Both the position numbers and the translations under genes were made by a program. This document shows positions 8,640 through 17,517 of a DNA stretch of 49,580 bases, piece after piece (position 1 is the first letter of the stretch; each line of letters starts with the position of its first letter). Origin of the DNA: UBA4486 sp041984885. Its GTDB lineage: Bacteria; Pseudomonadota; Gammaproteobacteria; Eutrophobiales; Eutrophobiaceae. The notes below the pieces were generated by a model. That model saw nothing but the letters and a program-made list of their open reading frames with translations, had not been told where the DNA came from and searched no databases. The stretch spans positions 1 to 49,580 of the forward strand of contig JBHIXH010000015.1 of NCBI GenBank assembly GCA_041984885.1. Direction: 5' to 3'.

Positions 8640-9755
8640 TTAACGGGAATAATACCGATGTGCGACAAATGGCAGCTGGCTTACGTGGACAGGAATTTCG
8701 CGTCCGCGTTGTGAAGCAATCAAACGGGTACCGGCCTGGCTTACCGCGTTGTCAACGCGGGCGAGGGCGATTGGTTTTGCCAGTGTCGGAGAATAGGTAC
8801 CGCTGGTAATCTTGCCGACCGGGTTATCGTTCAGATCGAATAATTCCACGCCTTCACGCACCGGTGCCTTGCCATCGGCTACGATTCCAACGGATAAGCG
8901 GTCTGCGCCCTCATTAACCTGCTGCAAGATCACCTCGCGGCCAACATAGTTCGATTTGATCAGTCTTTTTGCTGAAATCAGCCAGTCCAGTCCGGCTTCG
9001 ATCGGTGTCACGGTCTCGTCCAGTTCATGACCGTACAAACTGAGTCCCGCCTCCAAACGCAGCGTATCGCGTGCACCCAGGCCAGCGGGTTGTACCCTTT
9101 CAAGTGATAATAATTCACGCGCAAGATTTTCTGCTTGATTAGCCGGCAGTGAGATTTCAAACCCATCCTCACCGGTGTAACCACAGCGACTGATGTGGCA
9201 TTGTATCGTGTTCAATTCAATCGGACAGGCATGCATAAAAGTGTGTTGGCGACTGTCATAACCCAGCTGTTGCAGTGCCTTCGCTGCTTCGGGACCCTGG
9301 ATTGCAATCAAGGCGTGGTCCCGAAGTTCATGTAACAACACGTCGTCAGGTAGATGGTGTTGCAGGTAGGTCCAGTCCTTATCCTTGCAGGCAGCGTTGA
9401 CGATCAATTGGCAGCCCTGTTCTGTTCGGGTAATAATGACGTCATCGACGACACCGCCAGCCTCGTTTAAAAGAACGCTGTAACGTTGTTGACCGGGTGT
9501 CAGGGTGGCAATGTGATTCGGTACCAGTGTCTCAAGCGCCGCGACAACGTTATCGCCACTGAGCAGGAACTGGCCCATATGCGAGATATCAAACAGGCTG
9601 GCATGAGCACGCGTGTGCAGGTGTTCATCGCGAATACCGCGATATTGAACTGGCAACGTATAACCGGCGAAAGCCACCATACGCGCGTTCAGCTGCTGGT
9701 GTAAGTCGTGCAACGGCGTCTTCTTCAGCCCGCCGTTGCGTGTTTGTTGTTGCAA
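8640..9755 (-). CDS. gcvT: Aminomethyltransferase, glycine cleavage T protein
   Basis: A 371-residue tetrahydrofolate-dependent T protein that releases ammonia and forms 5,10-methylene-THF. Visible family motifs are KTPLHDLHQQLNARMVAFAG near the N-terminus, LFDISHMGQF, CGYTGEDGFEI, and the C-terminal GKITSGTYSPTL. The conserved TPLHDLH segment needs a start upstream of it. The only candidate before an in-frame TAG is TTG at 9755, with a weak GGGAC upstream, so translation initiation may be inefficient. First gene of the gcvTHP unit, divergent from serC. Confidence 0.96.
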   Translation of the reverse strand: MQQQTRNGGLKKTPLHDLHQQLNARMVAFAGYTLPVQYRGIRDEHLHTRAHASLFDISHMGQFLLSGDNVVAALETLVPNHIATLTPGQQRYSVLLNEAGGVVDDVIITRTEQGCQLIVNAACKDKDWTYLQHHLPDDVLLHELRDHALIAIQGPEAAKALQQLGYDSRQHTFMHACPIELNTIQCHISRCGYTGEDGFEISLPANQAENLARELLSLERVQPAGLGARDTLRLEAGLSLYGHELDETVTPIEAGLDWLISAKRLIKSNYVGREVILQQVNEGADRLSVGIVADGKAPVREGVELFDLNDNPVGKITSGTYSPTLAKPIALARVDNAVSQAGTRLIASQRGREIPVHVSQLPFVAHRYYSR

Positions 9756-9909
9756 ATTGATGTCCCAATTGTGCTAGACTTGCTGCGCCGCAATACTGAA
9801 CAATTGCGACCAAAGATGCAAGGAAAAAAAAGTTAAATCAATCTTAATAACAAGAATATTCCTGTTTTTAACTTATAGTAAACATTCACTAAGTTCCTGA
9901 TTTATCAAA
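9756..9909. promoter_or_regulatory. Divergent gcvT / serC intergenic region
   Basis: A 154-base AT-rich gap between divergent gcvT and serC must carry both promoters. TATAGT in AACTTATAGTAAAC is a possible plus-strand -10, without a convincing -35. I looked on the minus strand for the paired glycine-riboswitch aptamers often placed before gcvT. The leader is too short, and no tandem aptamer pattern is evident. Confidence 0.4.
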
Positions 9910-11064
9910 ATGGATAAACTGCCAAGACCCCGCTCCGGGCTGTTTTCTTCTGGCCCGTGTGCGAAACGACCCGGTTGGAATACCGCGGTTCTCAAGCAGG
10001 CCCTGTTAGGCCGTTCCCATCGATCCGCCGGTTGCCTGCAACGTATTCAACAGGCCGTGCAAGATACACGTGAGATATTGGATATACCGGCAGATTACCG
10101 GATTGGTATTGTCCCTGGTTCGGATACCGGCGCGCTGGAGATTGCACTGTGGAATTTACTTGGTGCGACTGGTGTTAACGTTTTGTGCTGGGAAAGTTTC
10201 AGTCGCGACTGGATGAACGACGTAGTCAATCATCTGAAAATTCCGGATACGCATGTATATGAAGCGGACTACGGATTGTTGCCGGCACTGGACCGAGTCG
10301 ATTGCAACAACGATACCGTGTTTGTCTGGAATGGCACCACGTCCGGCGTCAGGTTAGCCAACGCAGACTGGATCGATGACCAGCGCAACGGCTTAATGAT
10401 CTGTGATGCGACATCGGCCGTATTCGCGATGGATATCCCGTGGCAGAAACTGGATGCGATCACGTTCTCCTGGCAAAAAGCACTCGGTGGAGAGGCCGGT
10501 TTTGGCATGCTGGTATTAAGCCCGCGTGCGGTCGAACGATTGAATAATTACCTGCCAGGCTGGCCGATCCCGAAACTGTTTCGTTTACGCAAGGGAACGG
10601 TACTGAACGAAGGGATATTCAATGGCAATACCATGAATACAATATCGATGTTGTGCGTCGAGGATTATGTGGATGCGTTGAACTGGGCAAAAGACTGCGG
10701 TGGTCTTCAGGCTTTAATAAAACGTTCAAACGATAACTTTGCGGCAATCGAGCAGTGGGTAAAACGCACCGACTGGATCGAGTTTCTTGCCGTTGAACCG
10801 GAAACCCGCTCCACCACTTCCGTCTGTTTACGTGTCACTGCCGACTGGTTTCTACAACTGGACGACACGCAACAACGCGCTTGCATGTCCGCATTAACGG
10901 GTTTGCTTGAGAAAGAACAGATAGCGTTTGATATCAACGCCTACCGTGCTGCACCGGCTGGCCTGAGAATATGGGCTGGCGCGACCGTGGACACACAGGA
11001 TCTGATCGCGTTGTTCCCCTGGATAGAATGGGCCTGCACACAGGTCAGGCAAGATTTCAGCTAG
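9910..11064 (+). CDS. serC: Phosphoserine aminotransferase, class V aminotransferase
   Basis: A 384-residue PLP enzyme that converts 3-phosphohydroxypyruvate plus glutamate to phosphoserine. The N-terminus RPRSGLFSSGPCAKRPGW and the segments GIVPGSDTGALEIALWNLLG and TFSWQKALGGEAG (PLP lysine near residue 190) match the longer phosphoserine aminotransferase type common in alphaproteobacteria, not the about 360-residue E. coli SerC type. Its place before serA and serB supports the assignment. An SGPCAKRPG-type start is typical of this subfamily, so it may have been acquired laterally or be an alternative ancestral form. Confidence 0.9.
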   Translation: MDKLPRPRSGLFSSGPCAKRPGWNTAVLKQALLGRSHRSAGCLQRIQQAVQDTREILDIPADYRIGIVPGSDTGALEIALWNLLGATGVNVLCWESFSRDWMNDVVNHLKIPDTHVYEADYGLLPALDRVDCNNDTVFVWNGTTSGVRLANADWIDDQRNGLMICDATSAVFAMDIPWQKLDAITFSWQKALGGEAGFGMLVLSPRAVERLNNYLPGWPIPKLFRLRKGTVLNEGIFNGNTMNTISMLCVEDYVDALNWAKDCGGLQALIKRSNDNFAAIEQWVKRTDWIEFLAVEPETRSTTSVCLRVTADWFLQLDDTQQRACMSALTGLLEKEQIAFDINAYRAAPAGLRIWAGATVDTQDLIALFPWIEWACTQVRQDFS

Positions 11065-11101
11065 ACACCCTTGTTTTCCCTCACAACCGGAAGCATTCCG
11101 C

Positions 11102-12685
11102 ATGAAAAATATTTTTATCGCCGACAAGATCGCCGATGACGGCATCGAGTACCTGCAACAGCAAAAAGAATTTACAGTCACGCTGCAAACCGGGCTGGAT
11201 GAAGATGACCTGTGTCAGGCGTTGGCCGGGCAGCACGCGCTGATCATCCGCAGTGGTGTCACCGTTACTGACAAGGTACTGGCCGCCGCGCCGCAACTTG
11301 AAGTGATCGGTCGGGCTGGTATCGGTGTCGATAACGTTGATGTGAACAGTGCAACGGAGCGCGGTGTGGCCGTGCTGAACACGCCGAACGCGAACGCGAC
11401 CACGACAGCCGAACTGGCGATTGCCCACCTGTTTTCATTAAGTCGTAACCTGCCGCAGGCGGATCGTTCGGTGCGCGCCGGTGAATGGAAACGGTCTGAA
11501 TTTATCGGCGTTGAACTGGCACACAAGAAAATTGGTATTGTCGGCTACGGTACGATTGGCCGACTGGTCGCTGCACGCGCCAACGCACTGAAAATGCAGG
11601 TGCTGGCATTTGATCCGTTTGTCACTGCCGAGGCGTTTGCCAAGGACAACGTGCAGCCTGTCGATATTGACGAACTCGTCAGCCAGGTTGACTTCATTAC
11701 GTTACATTGTCCGGTTAATGATAAAACGCGCAATATCATCAGCCGTGAGCGTATTGCATCAATGCGCAAGGGTACACGCATTATCAACTGTGCCCGCGGC
11801 GGCCTGATCGATGAAGCGGCCTTGTTCGATGCATTGCAAAGCGGGCACCTCGGTGGTGCCGCGCTCGATGTGTATAACGAGGAACCACCAAAGGACCTGC
11901 CGTTGTTATCACTGAATAATGTTGTGTTCACACCGCACCTGGGTGCGTCCACGCGTGAAGCGCAATCGGCCGCCGGTATCGAGATCGCACGCCAGGTGGC
12001 GTTGTACCTGCAGACAGGCGAGCCGGTAAACGCAATCAACCTGCCATCACTGGATGCGGCCGAGCTGATCCGGTTGCAACCGTATATGAAGCTGGTCAAT
12101 CGACTGGCACAGTTATTATCGGCAATGATCGAGGAGCCGATTCAGGAACTCGAACTGGTTGCCTATGGCGAGGTGGCCGAATTTGACATCCGCGCATTGA
12201 AGACCGAAAGCCTGATTGGGCTGTTATCTAGCCATATGTCAATCCCGATAAACCGGGTCAATGCCGCACACATTGCTGCAGAAAAAGGTATCAAGGTTAC
12301 GGAGATCAGTTCGGATGAATCACAGGACTACCATGCCGTGATCAGACTGACTGCCATCCATGCAGATCGTCGTACCTCGGTCGCGGGCACGGTCTTCGAT
12401 CGGTTCTGGCCACGTCTGGTCCGGGTTAACGACTATGAGATCGAGGCAGCGTTACAGGGCCATTTGTTGTTTACCCGGCATCACGATCAACCCGGCGTCA
12501 TTGCTGCCATCAGCAGCATGTTGGCCGAAAAACAAATCAACATTGCGCGTATGCAACTCGGTATCGTTCCAGACAGTAACAAGGCCGTAGCAGTTCTCGA
12601 GATCAATACACCGCTGGATAATGATTCCATGCAACAACTGCTCGAGATTCCCGCAATCAGCAAGGCATTGCAAATCACGTTGTAA
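11102..12685 (+). CDS. serA: D-3-phosphoglycerate dehydrogenase (long form with ACT domain)
   Basis: A 527-residue NAD-dependent enzyme catalysing the first step of serine synthesis. Visible elements are the Rossmann motif GIVGYGTIGRLVAARA near residue 140, NCARGGLIDEAAL, HLGASTREAQ with the catalytic histidine, an intervening domain from about 315 to 450, and a C-terminal ACT domain (FTRHHDQPGVIAAISSMLAE), which binds serine for feedback control in characterised relatives. The length matches long-form (Bacillus/Mycobacterium-like) SerA rather than the 410-residue E. coli form. GGAAG precedes the ATG. Middle gene of serC-serA-serB. Confidence 0.97.
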   Translation: MKNIFIADKIADDGIEYLQQQKEFTVTLQTGLDEDDLCQALAGQHALIIRSGVTVTDKVLAAAPQLEVIGRAGIGVDNVDVNSATERGVAVLNTPNANATTTAELAIAHLFSLSRNLPQADRSVRAGEWKRSEFIGVELAHKKIGIVGYGTIGRLVAARANALKMQVLAFDPFVTAEAFAKDNVQPVDIDELVSQVDFITLHCPVNDKTRNIISRERIASMRKGTRIINCARGGLIDEAALFDALQSGHLGGAALDVYNEEPPKDLPLLSLNNVVFTPHLGASTREAQSAAGIEIARQVALYLQTGEPVNAINLPSLDAAELIRLQPYMKLVNRLAQLLSAMIEEPIQELELVAYGEVAEFDIRALKTESLIGLLSSHMSIPINRVNAAHIAAEKGIKVTEISSDESQDYHAVIRLTAIHADRRTSVAGTVFDRFWPRLVRVNDYEIEAALQGHLLFTRHHDQPGVIAAISSMLAEKQINIARMQLGIVPDSNKAVAVLEINTPLDNDSMQQLLEIPAISKALQITL

Positions 12686-12688
12686 TCA

Positions 12689-13342
12689 ATGCACGATCAT
12701 TACGATAGTGTCGTGCTCGATTGTGACAGTACACTGAGTACGATTGAAGGCATTGATGAACTGGCGCGTCGCGCCAATGTGTATGATGAATGTTGCAAAC
12801 TGACAGAAGCCGCGATGCAGGGGGGGCTGTCACTCGAATCGATTTATGCCAAACGATTGCAACTGATACAACCCGGTCGTTCCGAACTTGCATGGCTGGG
12901 ACAGCATTATATTGAGAATCTGACTGCCGGCGCGGCAGAACTGGTCGCCCGGCTACAGCAGGCTGACAAGCGCATCTACATCATCAGCGGCGGCCTGTTA
13001 GATGCAGTGGCTGTCATGGCCAGCCACTTGAATATTGAAGCTGCAGACGTGTTTGCCGTTAAGCTTCAGTATGATGATGACGGCGTATATAAAGACTTTG
13101 ATCGGTCTTCTCCATTGGCCCGTTCCGGTGGCAAGGCCGAAATAATCCGGTCGATCAAGCGGCCGGGCCAGCACATCGTCTGTATCGGTGATGGAATGAC
13201 TGACCTGGAAATGCGGATGCATGAAGTCGACGTTATCGGCTTTGGTGGTGTCAAGGTCAGGGAGCAGGTCGAACAACAGGCTGACGTTTATGTTGCAGAC
13301 AGCTCACTACTCCAGGTGCTGCCCTATATCCTGCCGCACTAA
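12689..13342 (+). CDS. serB: Phosphoserine phosphatase, HAD family
   Basis: A 217-residue haloacid-dehalogenase-fold phosphatase. Motif I is LDCDSTLS with Asp11 and Asp13. Motif II lies in YIISGGLLDAV, and the C-terminal motif is CIGDGMTDLEMR. It would release serine from phosphoserine, the last step of the pathway. It starts 3 bases after the serA stop. The protein lacks the N-terminal ACT-like extension of E. coli SerB, and the cap domain is of the short SerB type. Operon context makes SerB the best call. A related HAD phosphatase with another substrate is less likely. Confidence 0.9.
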   Translation: MHDHYDSVVLDCDSTLSTIEGIDELARRANVYDECCKLTEAAMQGGLSLESIYAKRLQLIQPGRSELAWLGQHYIENLTAGAAELVARLQQADKRIYIISGGLLDAVAVMASHLNIEAADVFAVKLQYDDDGVYKDFDRSSPLARSGGKAEIIRSIKRPGQHIVCIGDGMTDLEMRMHEVDVIGFGGVKVREQVEQQADVYVADSSLLQVLPYILPH

Positions 13343-13372
13343 ACGAACTTGGAATGACTTTATAAAACGTAT

Positions 13373-14038
13373 CTACGGCACGCGCTCATAGATCGCCCTG
13401 TAGGTGATCCATTCATCCGGCGAGCACTGGGTGGAGGAGAGCTCCGGCGTTTTGATATAGACGGTTATTGTTTCGTTACTATCGCTGACTTTTGCACTGA
13501 CTTCACAGTTTCTTGGGATAATCCGGCTGTCCGGGCAATGGGATTTAAATGCCTGGACCTTTTCCTCTGCATAGCCACAAGGCTTGTTATAAACCAGGTG
13601 TGGCTCTCCTTCCGGCAGGATATTGAATGTATGCGTGATGTTGCCACTGACACTGGTAAACACCAGTTTATCTGATTCAAAAGTGATGTCCGTGTTGTAA
13701 AAGATAAGCTGGGTGGATTCCCTGCTTTCGATTGGCACGCCCCATTTGCCTTGCAGTTGTCGGTATGTCTCCCATGAAAATTCCGGTTGTCGTTGACTGG
13801 TCCGAGCCTGAATGGTTTGCTTTACTGCCTGCTGCCGTTGTCTTTCCGCCTGTTCTTTCGCCGCTGTTTCAGCTTTCAACCTGGCTTCTGCCGCGACTCT
13901 CTCAGCCTCGCGCTGTTCGACCTCCTGTTGCTGGATGAGTTGTTCAAGTGCCTCCAGTTCCGCGTTGGTGACCGCAACGACGGGAAGTGTTGATCCAAAA
14001 AACAGCAATGAAAGAAACAGAGACCGATTCAATGACAT
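13373..14038 (-). CDS. Predicted periplasmic protein with coiled-coil, unknown function
   Basis: A 221-residue protein not assigned to a family. It starts with a signal peptide (RSLFLSLLFFGSTLPVVAVTNA). A charged Glu/Ala/Gln/Arg-rich coiled-coil follows (about residues 27-85, EALEQLIQQQEVEQREAERV), and then a globular region of about 130 residues with four cysteines (PCGYA, SHCPDS, RNCEV, TQCSPDE) that could form two disulfides in the periplasm. It begins 7 bases after the gatB stop and is probably cotranscribed with gatCAB. That position probably reflects read-through, since nothing links it to tRNA amidation. Confidence 0.75.
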   Translation of the reverse strand: MSLNRSLFLSLLFFGSTLPVVAVTNAELEALEQLIQQQEVEQREAERVAAEARLKAETAAKEQAERQRQQAVKQTIQARTSQRQPEFSWETYRQLQGKWGVPIESRESTQLIFYNTDITFESDKLVFTSVSGNITHTFNILPEGEPHLVYNKPCGYAEEKVQAFKSHCPDSRIIPRNCEVSAKVSDSNETITVYIKTPELSSTQCSPDEWITYRAIYERVP

Positions 14039-14045
14039 GCAGGTT

Positions 14046-15491
14046 TTACGTGAGCTTCTTTTTTAACAGTTCATTCACCTGTTGCGGGTTCGCCTTGCCC
14101 TGTGTCGCTTTCATCATTTGACCAACGAAGAAGCCGATTAATTTCTTCTGTTTGTCTGCCGGACTGCTGCGATATTGTTCGACCTGCTGTGGGTTGTTCG
14201 CGATGATGTCATCGACGAGTTTTTCCAGTTCGCCGGAATCCGACATCTGCTTCAGACCTCTCGCCGCAATGATCTGATCGGCATCACCTTCACCGTTCCA
14301 CATTGCCTCGAACACTTCTTTTGCTATCTTGCTCGAGATGGTGTTATCACCGATGCGTTTAATCATGCCACCGAGCAACTCGGCAGTAACCGGTGATTGT
14401 GTAATATCGATTTCTTCACGATTTAAAGTGGCAGACAGTTCACCCATGATCCAGTTGGCGCAGAGTTTTGCTGCATTACCGGTTACCGCTACAGATTGTT
14501 CAAAGTAATCGGCCGTGGCTTTTTGTGCAGTCAGAACGGCTGCATCGTATTCCGACAATGCATATTGTTGAATAAAACGTTGTTTTTTCTGTTCCGGCAG
14601 TTCCGGTATCGATTCACGAATGGATTGAATCAGTGCTTCATCTATCACAACCGGCAACAGATCCGGGTCCGGAAAATAGCGGTAGTCATTCGCCTCTTCC
14701 TTGCTGCGCATCGAGCGTGTTTCGTTTTTATCCGGATCATACAGGCGCGTTTCCTGCACGACCTCACCGCCATCCTCGAGCAGGTCGATCTGTCGTTCTA
14801 TTTCATGATTGATTGCCTGTTCAACGAACCGAAAGGAATTGATGTTTTTTAACTCGGTCCGCGTTCCGAGTTCGGTTTCGCCTTTTAATCGGACAGAAAC
14901 ATTCGCATCACAACGAAATGAACCTTCCTGCATGTTGCCATCGGAAATTTCAAGATAGGTCACGAGGCTGTGAATTTTTTTCATGTAGGCGACCGCTTCT
15001 TTCGCACTGCGCATGTCCGGTTCGGAGACGATCTCGATCAACGGTGTCCCGGCCCGGTTCAGGTCGATACCGGTTTTGTCGTCAAAGCCTTCATGCACAC
15101 TTTTGCCGGCATCCTCTTCCAGGTGCGCGCGCGTGACACCAATCGTTTTGGTTTCACCGTCTTCCGGTTGTATGGTGACGGAACCTTTGCCGACAATGGG
15201 TAATTCGTACTGACTGATTTGATAGCCTTTCGGCAGGTCCGGATAAAAATAATTTTTACGGGCAAATACAGAGCGTTCCGCGATCTCGGCATCAATCGCC
15301 AGGCCAAACCTGATTGCCATCAGTACCGCCTGCTCGTTTAACACCGGTAAAACCCCGGGCAGGCCGAGATCGACGGCACAGGCTTGTACGTTGGCGTCGG
15401 CCCCGTACGCGGTGGCAGCACCGGAAAAGATTTTACTTTTCGTGGCTAGCTGGCAGTGGATCTCCAGTCCAATGACTGTTTCCCATTCCAT
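14046..15491 (-). CDS. gatB: Asp-tRNA(Asn)/Glu-tRNA(Gln) amidotransferase subunit B
   Basis: A 481-residue GatB that binds misacylated tRNA and phosphorylates the side-chain carboxylate before amidation. N-terminal WETVIGLEIHCQLAT, central GSFRCDANVSVR, and RTELKNINSFRFVEQAI are family signatures, and the C-terminal tail (ANPQQVNELLKKKL) is the YqeY-like domain. Its start overlaps the gatA stop (TAATG). Presence of gatCAB implies the organism makes Asn-tRNA and/or Gln-tRNA by the indirect route. Confidence 0.98.
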   Translation of the reverse strand: MEWETVIGLEIHCQLATKSKIFSGAATAYGADANVQACAVDLGLPGVLPVLNEQAVLMAIRFGLAIDAEIAERSVFARKNYFYPDLPKGYQISQYELPIVGKGSVTIQPEDGETKTIGVTRAHLEEDAGKSVHEGFDDKTGIDLNRAGTPLIEIVSEPDMRSAKEAVAYMKKIHSLVTYLEISDGNMQEGSFRCDANVSVRLKGETELGTRTELKNINSFRFVEQAINHEIERQIDLLEDGGEVVQETRLYDPDKNETRSMRSKEEANDYRYFPDPDLLPVVIDEALIQSIRESIPELPEQKKQRFIQQYALSEYDAAVLTAQKATADYFEQSVAVTGNAAKLCANWIMGELSATLNREEIDITQSPVTAELLGGMIKRIGDNTISSKIAKEVFEAMWNGEGDADQIIAARGLKQMSDSGELEKLVDDIIANNPQQVEQYRSSPADKQKKLIGFFVGQMMKATQGKANPQQVNELLKKKLT

Positions 15492-16945
15492 TACTGGTAG
15501 CCCTCCGGTCGTTGCTGATGATGATCGGTGACGAGCTGGTACCGGTGCGCCAGGTTCAATAGTTGTGACTCGGCGAAATAATTACCGATTAATTGCAATC
15601 CCACTGGCAGGTCCTGTTTGAACCCGCACGGTAACGACATCGCCGGCAGCCCGGCCAAGTTGACGGAGACGGTGTAGATATCGGACAGGTACATGCTGAC
15701 CGGATCATCGGTATGCGCGTTTTTTGCAAACGCAACATCGGGCGTGGTCGGGCCAAGTATCACGTCCACCTGTTCGAATGCCCGGCTGAAGTCCTGCTGG
15801 ATCAAACGACGGATTTGTTGTGCCTTCAGGTAATACGCATCGTAGTAGCCGGCGGATAATGCATACGTGCCGACCATGATGCGACGTTTCACTTCTTTAC
15901 CAAAGCCTTCCGAACGTGAGCGACAGTATAAATCCATCAGGTCTTGCGGGTTATCGCAACGATGACCGAAACGTACGCCATCATAACGCGACAGGTTGGA
16001 TGAACACTCGGCCGGTGCGATCACATAGTAGGCCGGAATCGACAGATGTGAGTTAGCAAGGTCTATCTCGGTAAATGTTGCGCCAAGTTTTTTCAGTTCA
16101 TTGATGGCCGTTTCAATCACTGTGGCAACGTCACTGTCCAGATCATTGTCAAAGTACTGTTTCGGTAGCCCGATACGTAACCCGTTCACCGAATCGGCAA
16201 GTTTGTCTGTGTAGTCTTCCTTGTCACGATCAATCGAGGTCGAATCATTCGCATCAAACCCGACCATCGCATTCAGCATCAGGGCCGCGTCTTCTGCCGA
16301 CAGTGTCATGGGGCCGCCCTGATCCAGGCTGGAAGCAAACGCGATCATGCCGTAGCGCGAGACGAGACCATACGTTGGTTTAATGCCGGTTATCCCGCAA
16401 AATGCCGCTGGCTGGCGAATCGAACCACCCGTATCCGTACCGGTAGCGGCACAGGCGAGACCAGCGGCCACGGCCGCGGCAGAGCCACCGGATGAACCAC
16501 CCGGTACCGTAGCGCCGTTCCATGGATTGCTGACTGCGCCGTAATAACTGGTTTCATTCGACGAGCCCATCGCAAACTCATCCATGTTCGTTTTACCGAG
16601 CATGACTGCACCGGCCCGGTTAAATTTATTAATTACCGTGGCGTCATACGGCGCGATAAAATTATCCAGCATCCTTGAGCCGCAACTGGTCTTTGTGCCC
16701 CGCGTACAAAAGATATCTTTTTGCGCGATCGGTATACCGGTCAATGCAGTGGCATCACCATTGGCAATGCGTTCATCCGCGGCGTTGGCCTGTTGCAGGG
16801 CCGTGTCTTCCGTTAACGTAATGTAACTGTTCAGCGCAGGGTCAAGCTGTTTAACCCGCTGCAGAAAGTGCTGAGTCAGTTCAACACTGCTGAACTGTTT
16901 TTGTTTTAACGCAGCAGTGAGTTCACTTAATGATAAAAAATGCAT
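15491..16945 (-). CDS. gatA: Asp-tRNA(Asn)/Glu-tRNA(Gln) amidotransferase subunit A
   Basis: A 484-residue amidase-signature enzyme that releases ammonia from glutamine and channels it to GatB. The Ser-cisSer-Lys catalytic set is visible: lysine in GIPIAQKDIFC (about residue 73) and the serine-rich loop VPGGSSGGSAAAVAAG with GTDTGGSIRQPAAFCG. Length is standard. It lies 30 bases after gatC and overlaps gatB, giving the usual gatC-gatA-gatB order. Confidence 0.98.
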   Translation of the reverse strand: MHFLSLSELTAALKQKQFSSVELTQHFLQRVKQLDPALNSYITLTEDTALQQANAADERIANGDATALTGIPIAQKDIFCTRGTKTSCGSRMLDNFIAPYDATVINKFNRAGAVMLGKTNMDEFAMGSSNETSYYGAVSNPWNGATVPGGSSGGSAAAVAAGLACAATGTDTGGSIRQPAAFCGITGIKPTYGLVSRYGMIAFASSLDQGGPMTLSAEDAALMLNAMVGFDANDSTSIDRDKEDYTDKLADSVNGLRIGLPKQYFDNDLDSDVATVIETAINELKKLGATFTEIDLANSHLSIPAYYVIAPAECSSNLSRYDGVRFGHRCDNPQDLMDLYCRSRSEGFGKEVKRRIMVGTYALSAGYYDAYYLKAQQIRRLIQQDFSRAFEQVDVILGPTTPDVAFAKNAHTDDPVSMYLSDIYTVSVNLAGLPAMSLPCGFKQDLPVGLQLIGNYFAESQLLNLAHRYQLVTDHHQQRPEGYQ

Positions 16946-16975
16946 AGAGAAAGATTGGTTAAGTACAGATAAAAA

Positions 16976-17263
16976 TTATTCGATGACTTTCGGTACAAGG
17001 TAATGGCCTTGCTCGACTTCTGGTGCGATCGACTGAAACTGATCGCGCTGGTCATGTTCGGTCACACTGTCTTCACGCAGGCGCGCGTTCAGTTCCATCG
17101 GGTGTGCCATCGGGGTAATGTTGTCGGTCGAGACGGAATTCATCTGCTCAACCAGTTGTAAAATATTGTCCAGGTCTTTACCTATTTCCTGGCACTCGGA
17201 ATCATCCAGTGATAAGCGCGAAAGTGTCGCGATATCCTGCACCTGTTTGCTGTCTAGTGACAT
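16976..17263 (-). CDS. gatC: Asp-tRNA(Asn)/Glu-tRNA(Gln) amidotransferase subunit C
   Basis: A 95-residue GatC that wraps GatA and stabilises the GatA-GatB interface. Motifs: MSLDSKQVQDIATLSRLSL at the start, then MNSVSTDNITPMAHPMEL and REDSVTEHDQRDQFQ. I chose ATG 17263 because GatC proteins begin with this helix and are about 95 residues. The frame extends upstream to 17458, but that part has no family similarity. First gene of the gat operon, divergent from mreB. Confidence 0.96.
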   Translation of the reverse strand: MSLDSKQVQDIATLSRLSLDDSECQEIGKDLDNILQLVEQMNSVSTDNITPMAHPMELNARLREDSVTEHDQRDQFQSIAPEVEQGHYLVPKVIE

Positions 17264-17517
17264 CAATATCTGCCTGTTATTTATTGAAAAAAAGGGAAAA
17301 CTTATCATAATCTCGGCTTGCCGAAAATCGGCCTCACTGCTAAAGTTAGCGCGTTTGCTAACAATATCGTTGCAGGGGCATGAAATACCCGTGAAAAGCT
17401 GCGCGCTTACATCGCAAGTGCCTGGTATGCATCTCATCTCCTGCGGTATTCTCGGCACCGGGTGCTGTCTACAAGCAGTTCATACTAACTCTTTTTTCCT
17501 TGAGATTTCAGTAGTTT
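17264..17517. promoter_or_regulatory. Divergent gatC / mreB intergenic region
   Basis: A 254-base gap between divergent gatC and mreB must contain the promoters of both the gat operon and the long mre-mrd murein operon. Near mreB the sequence is T-rich (CTCTTTTTTCCTTGAGATTTC). No single promoter pair stands out, and open frames crossing it show no family features. Confidence 0.4.

Noticed and set aside
9756..9909. Glycine riboswitch ahead of gcvT
   Set aside because: The minus-strand leader is only about 150 bases and lacks the paired aptamer pattern; a covariance search would settle it.
17264..17458. 65-residue N-terminal extension of GatC
   Set aside because: The extended sequence has no GatC similarity and would exceed the usual 95 residues; it is the gat/mreB promoter region.
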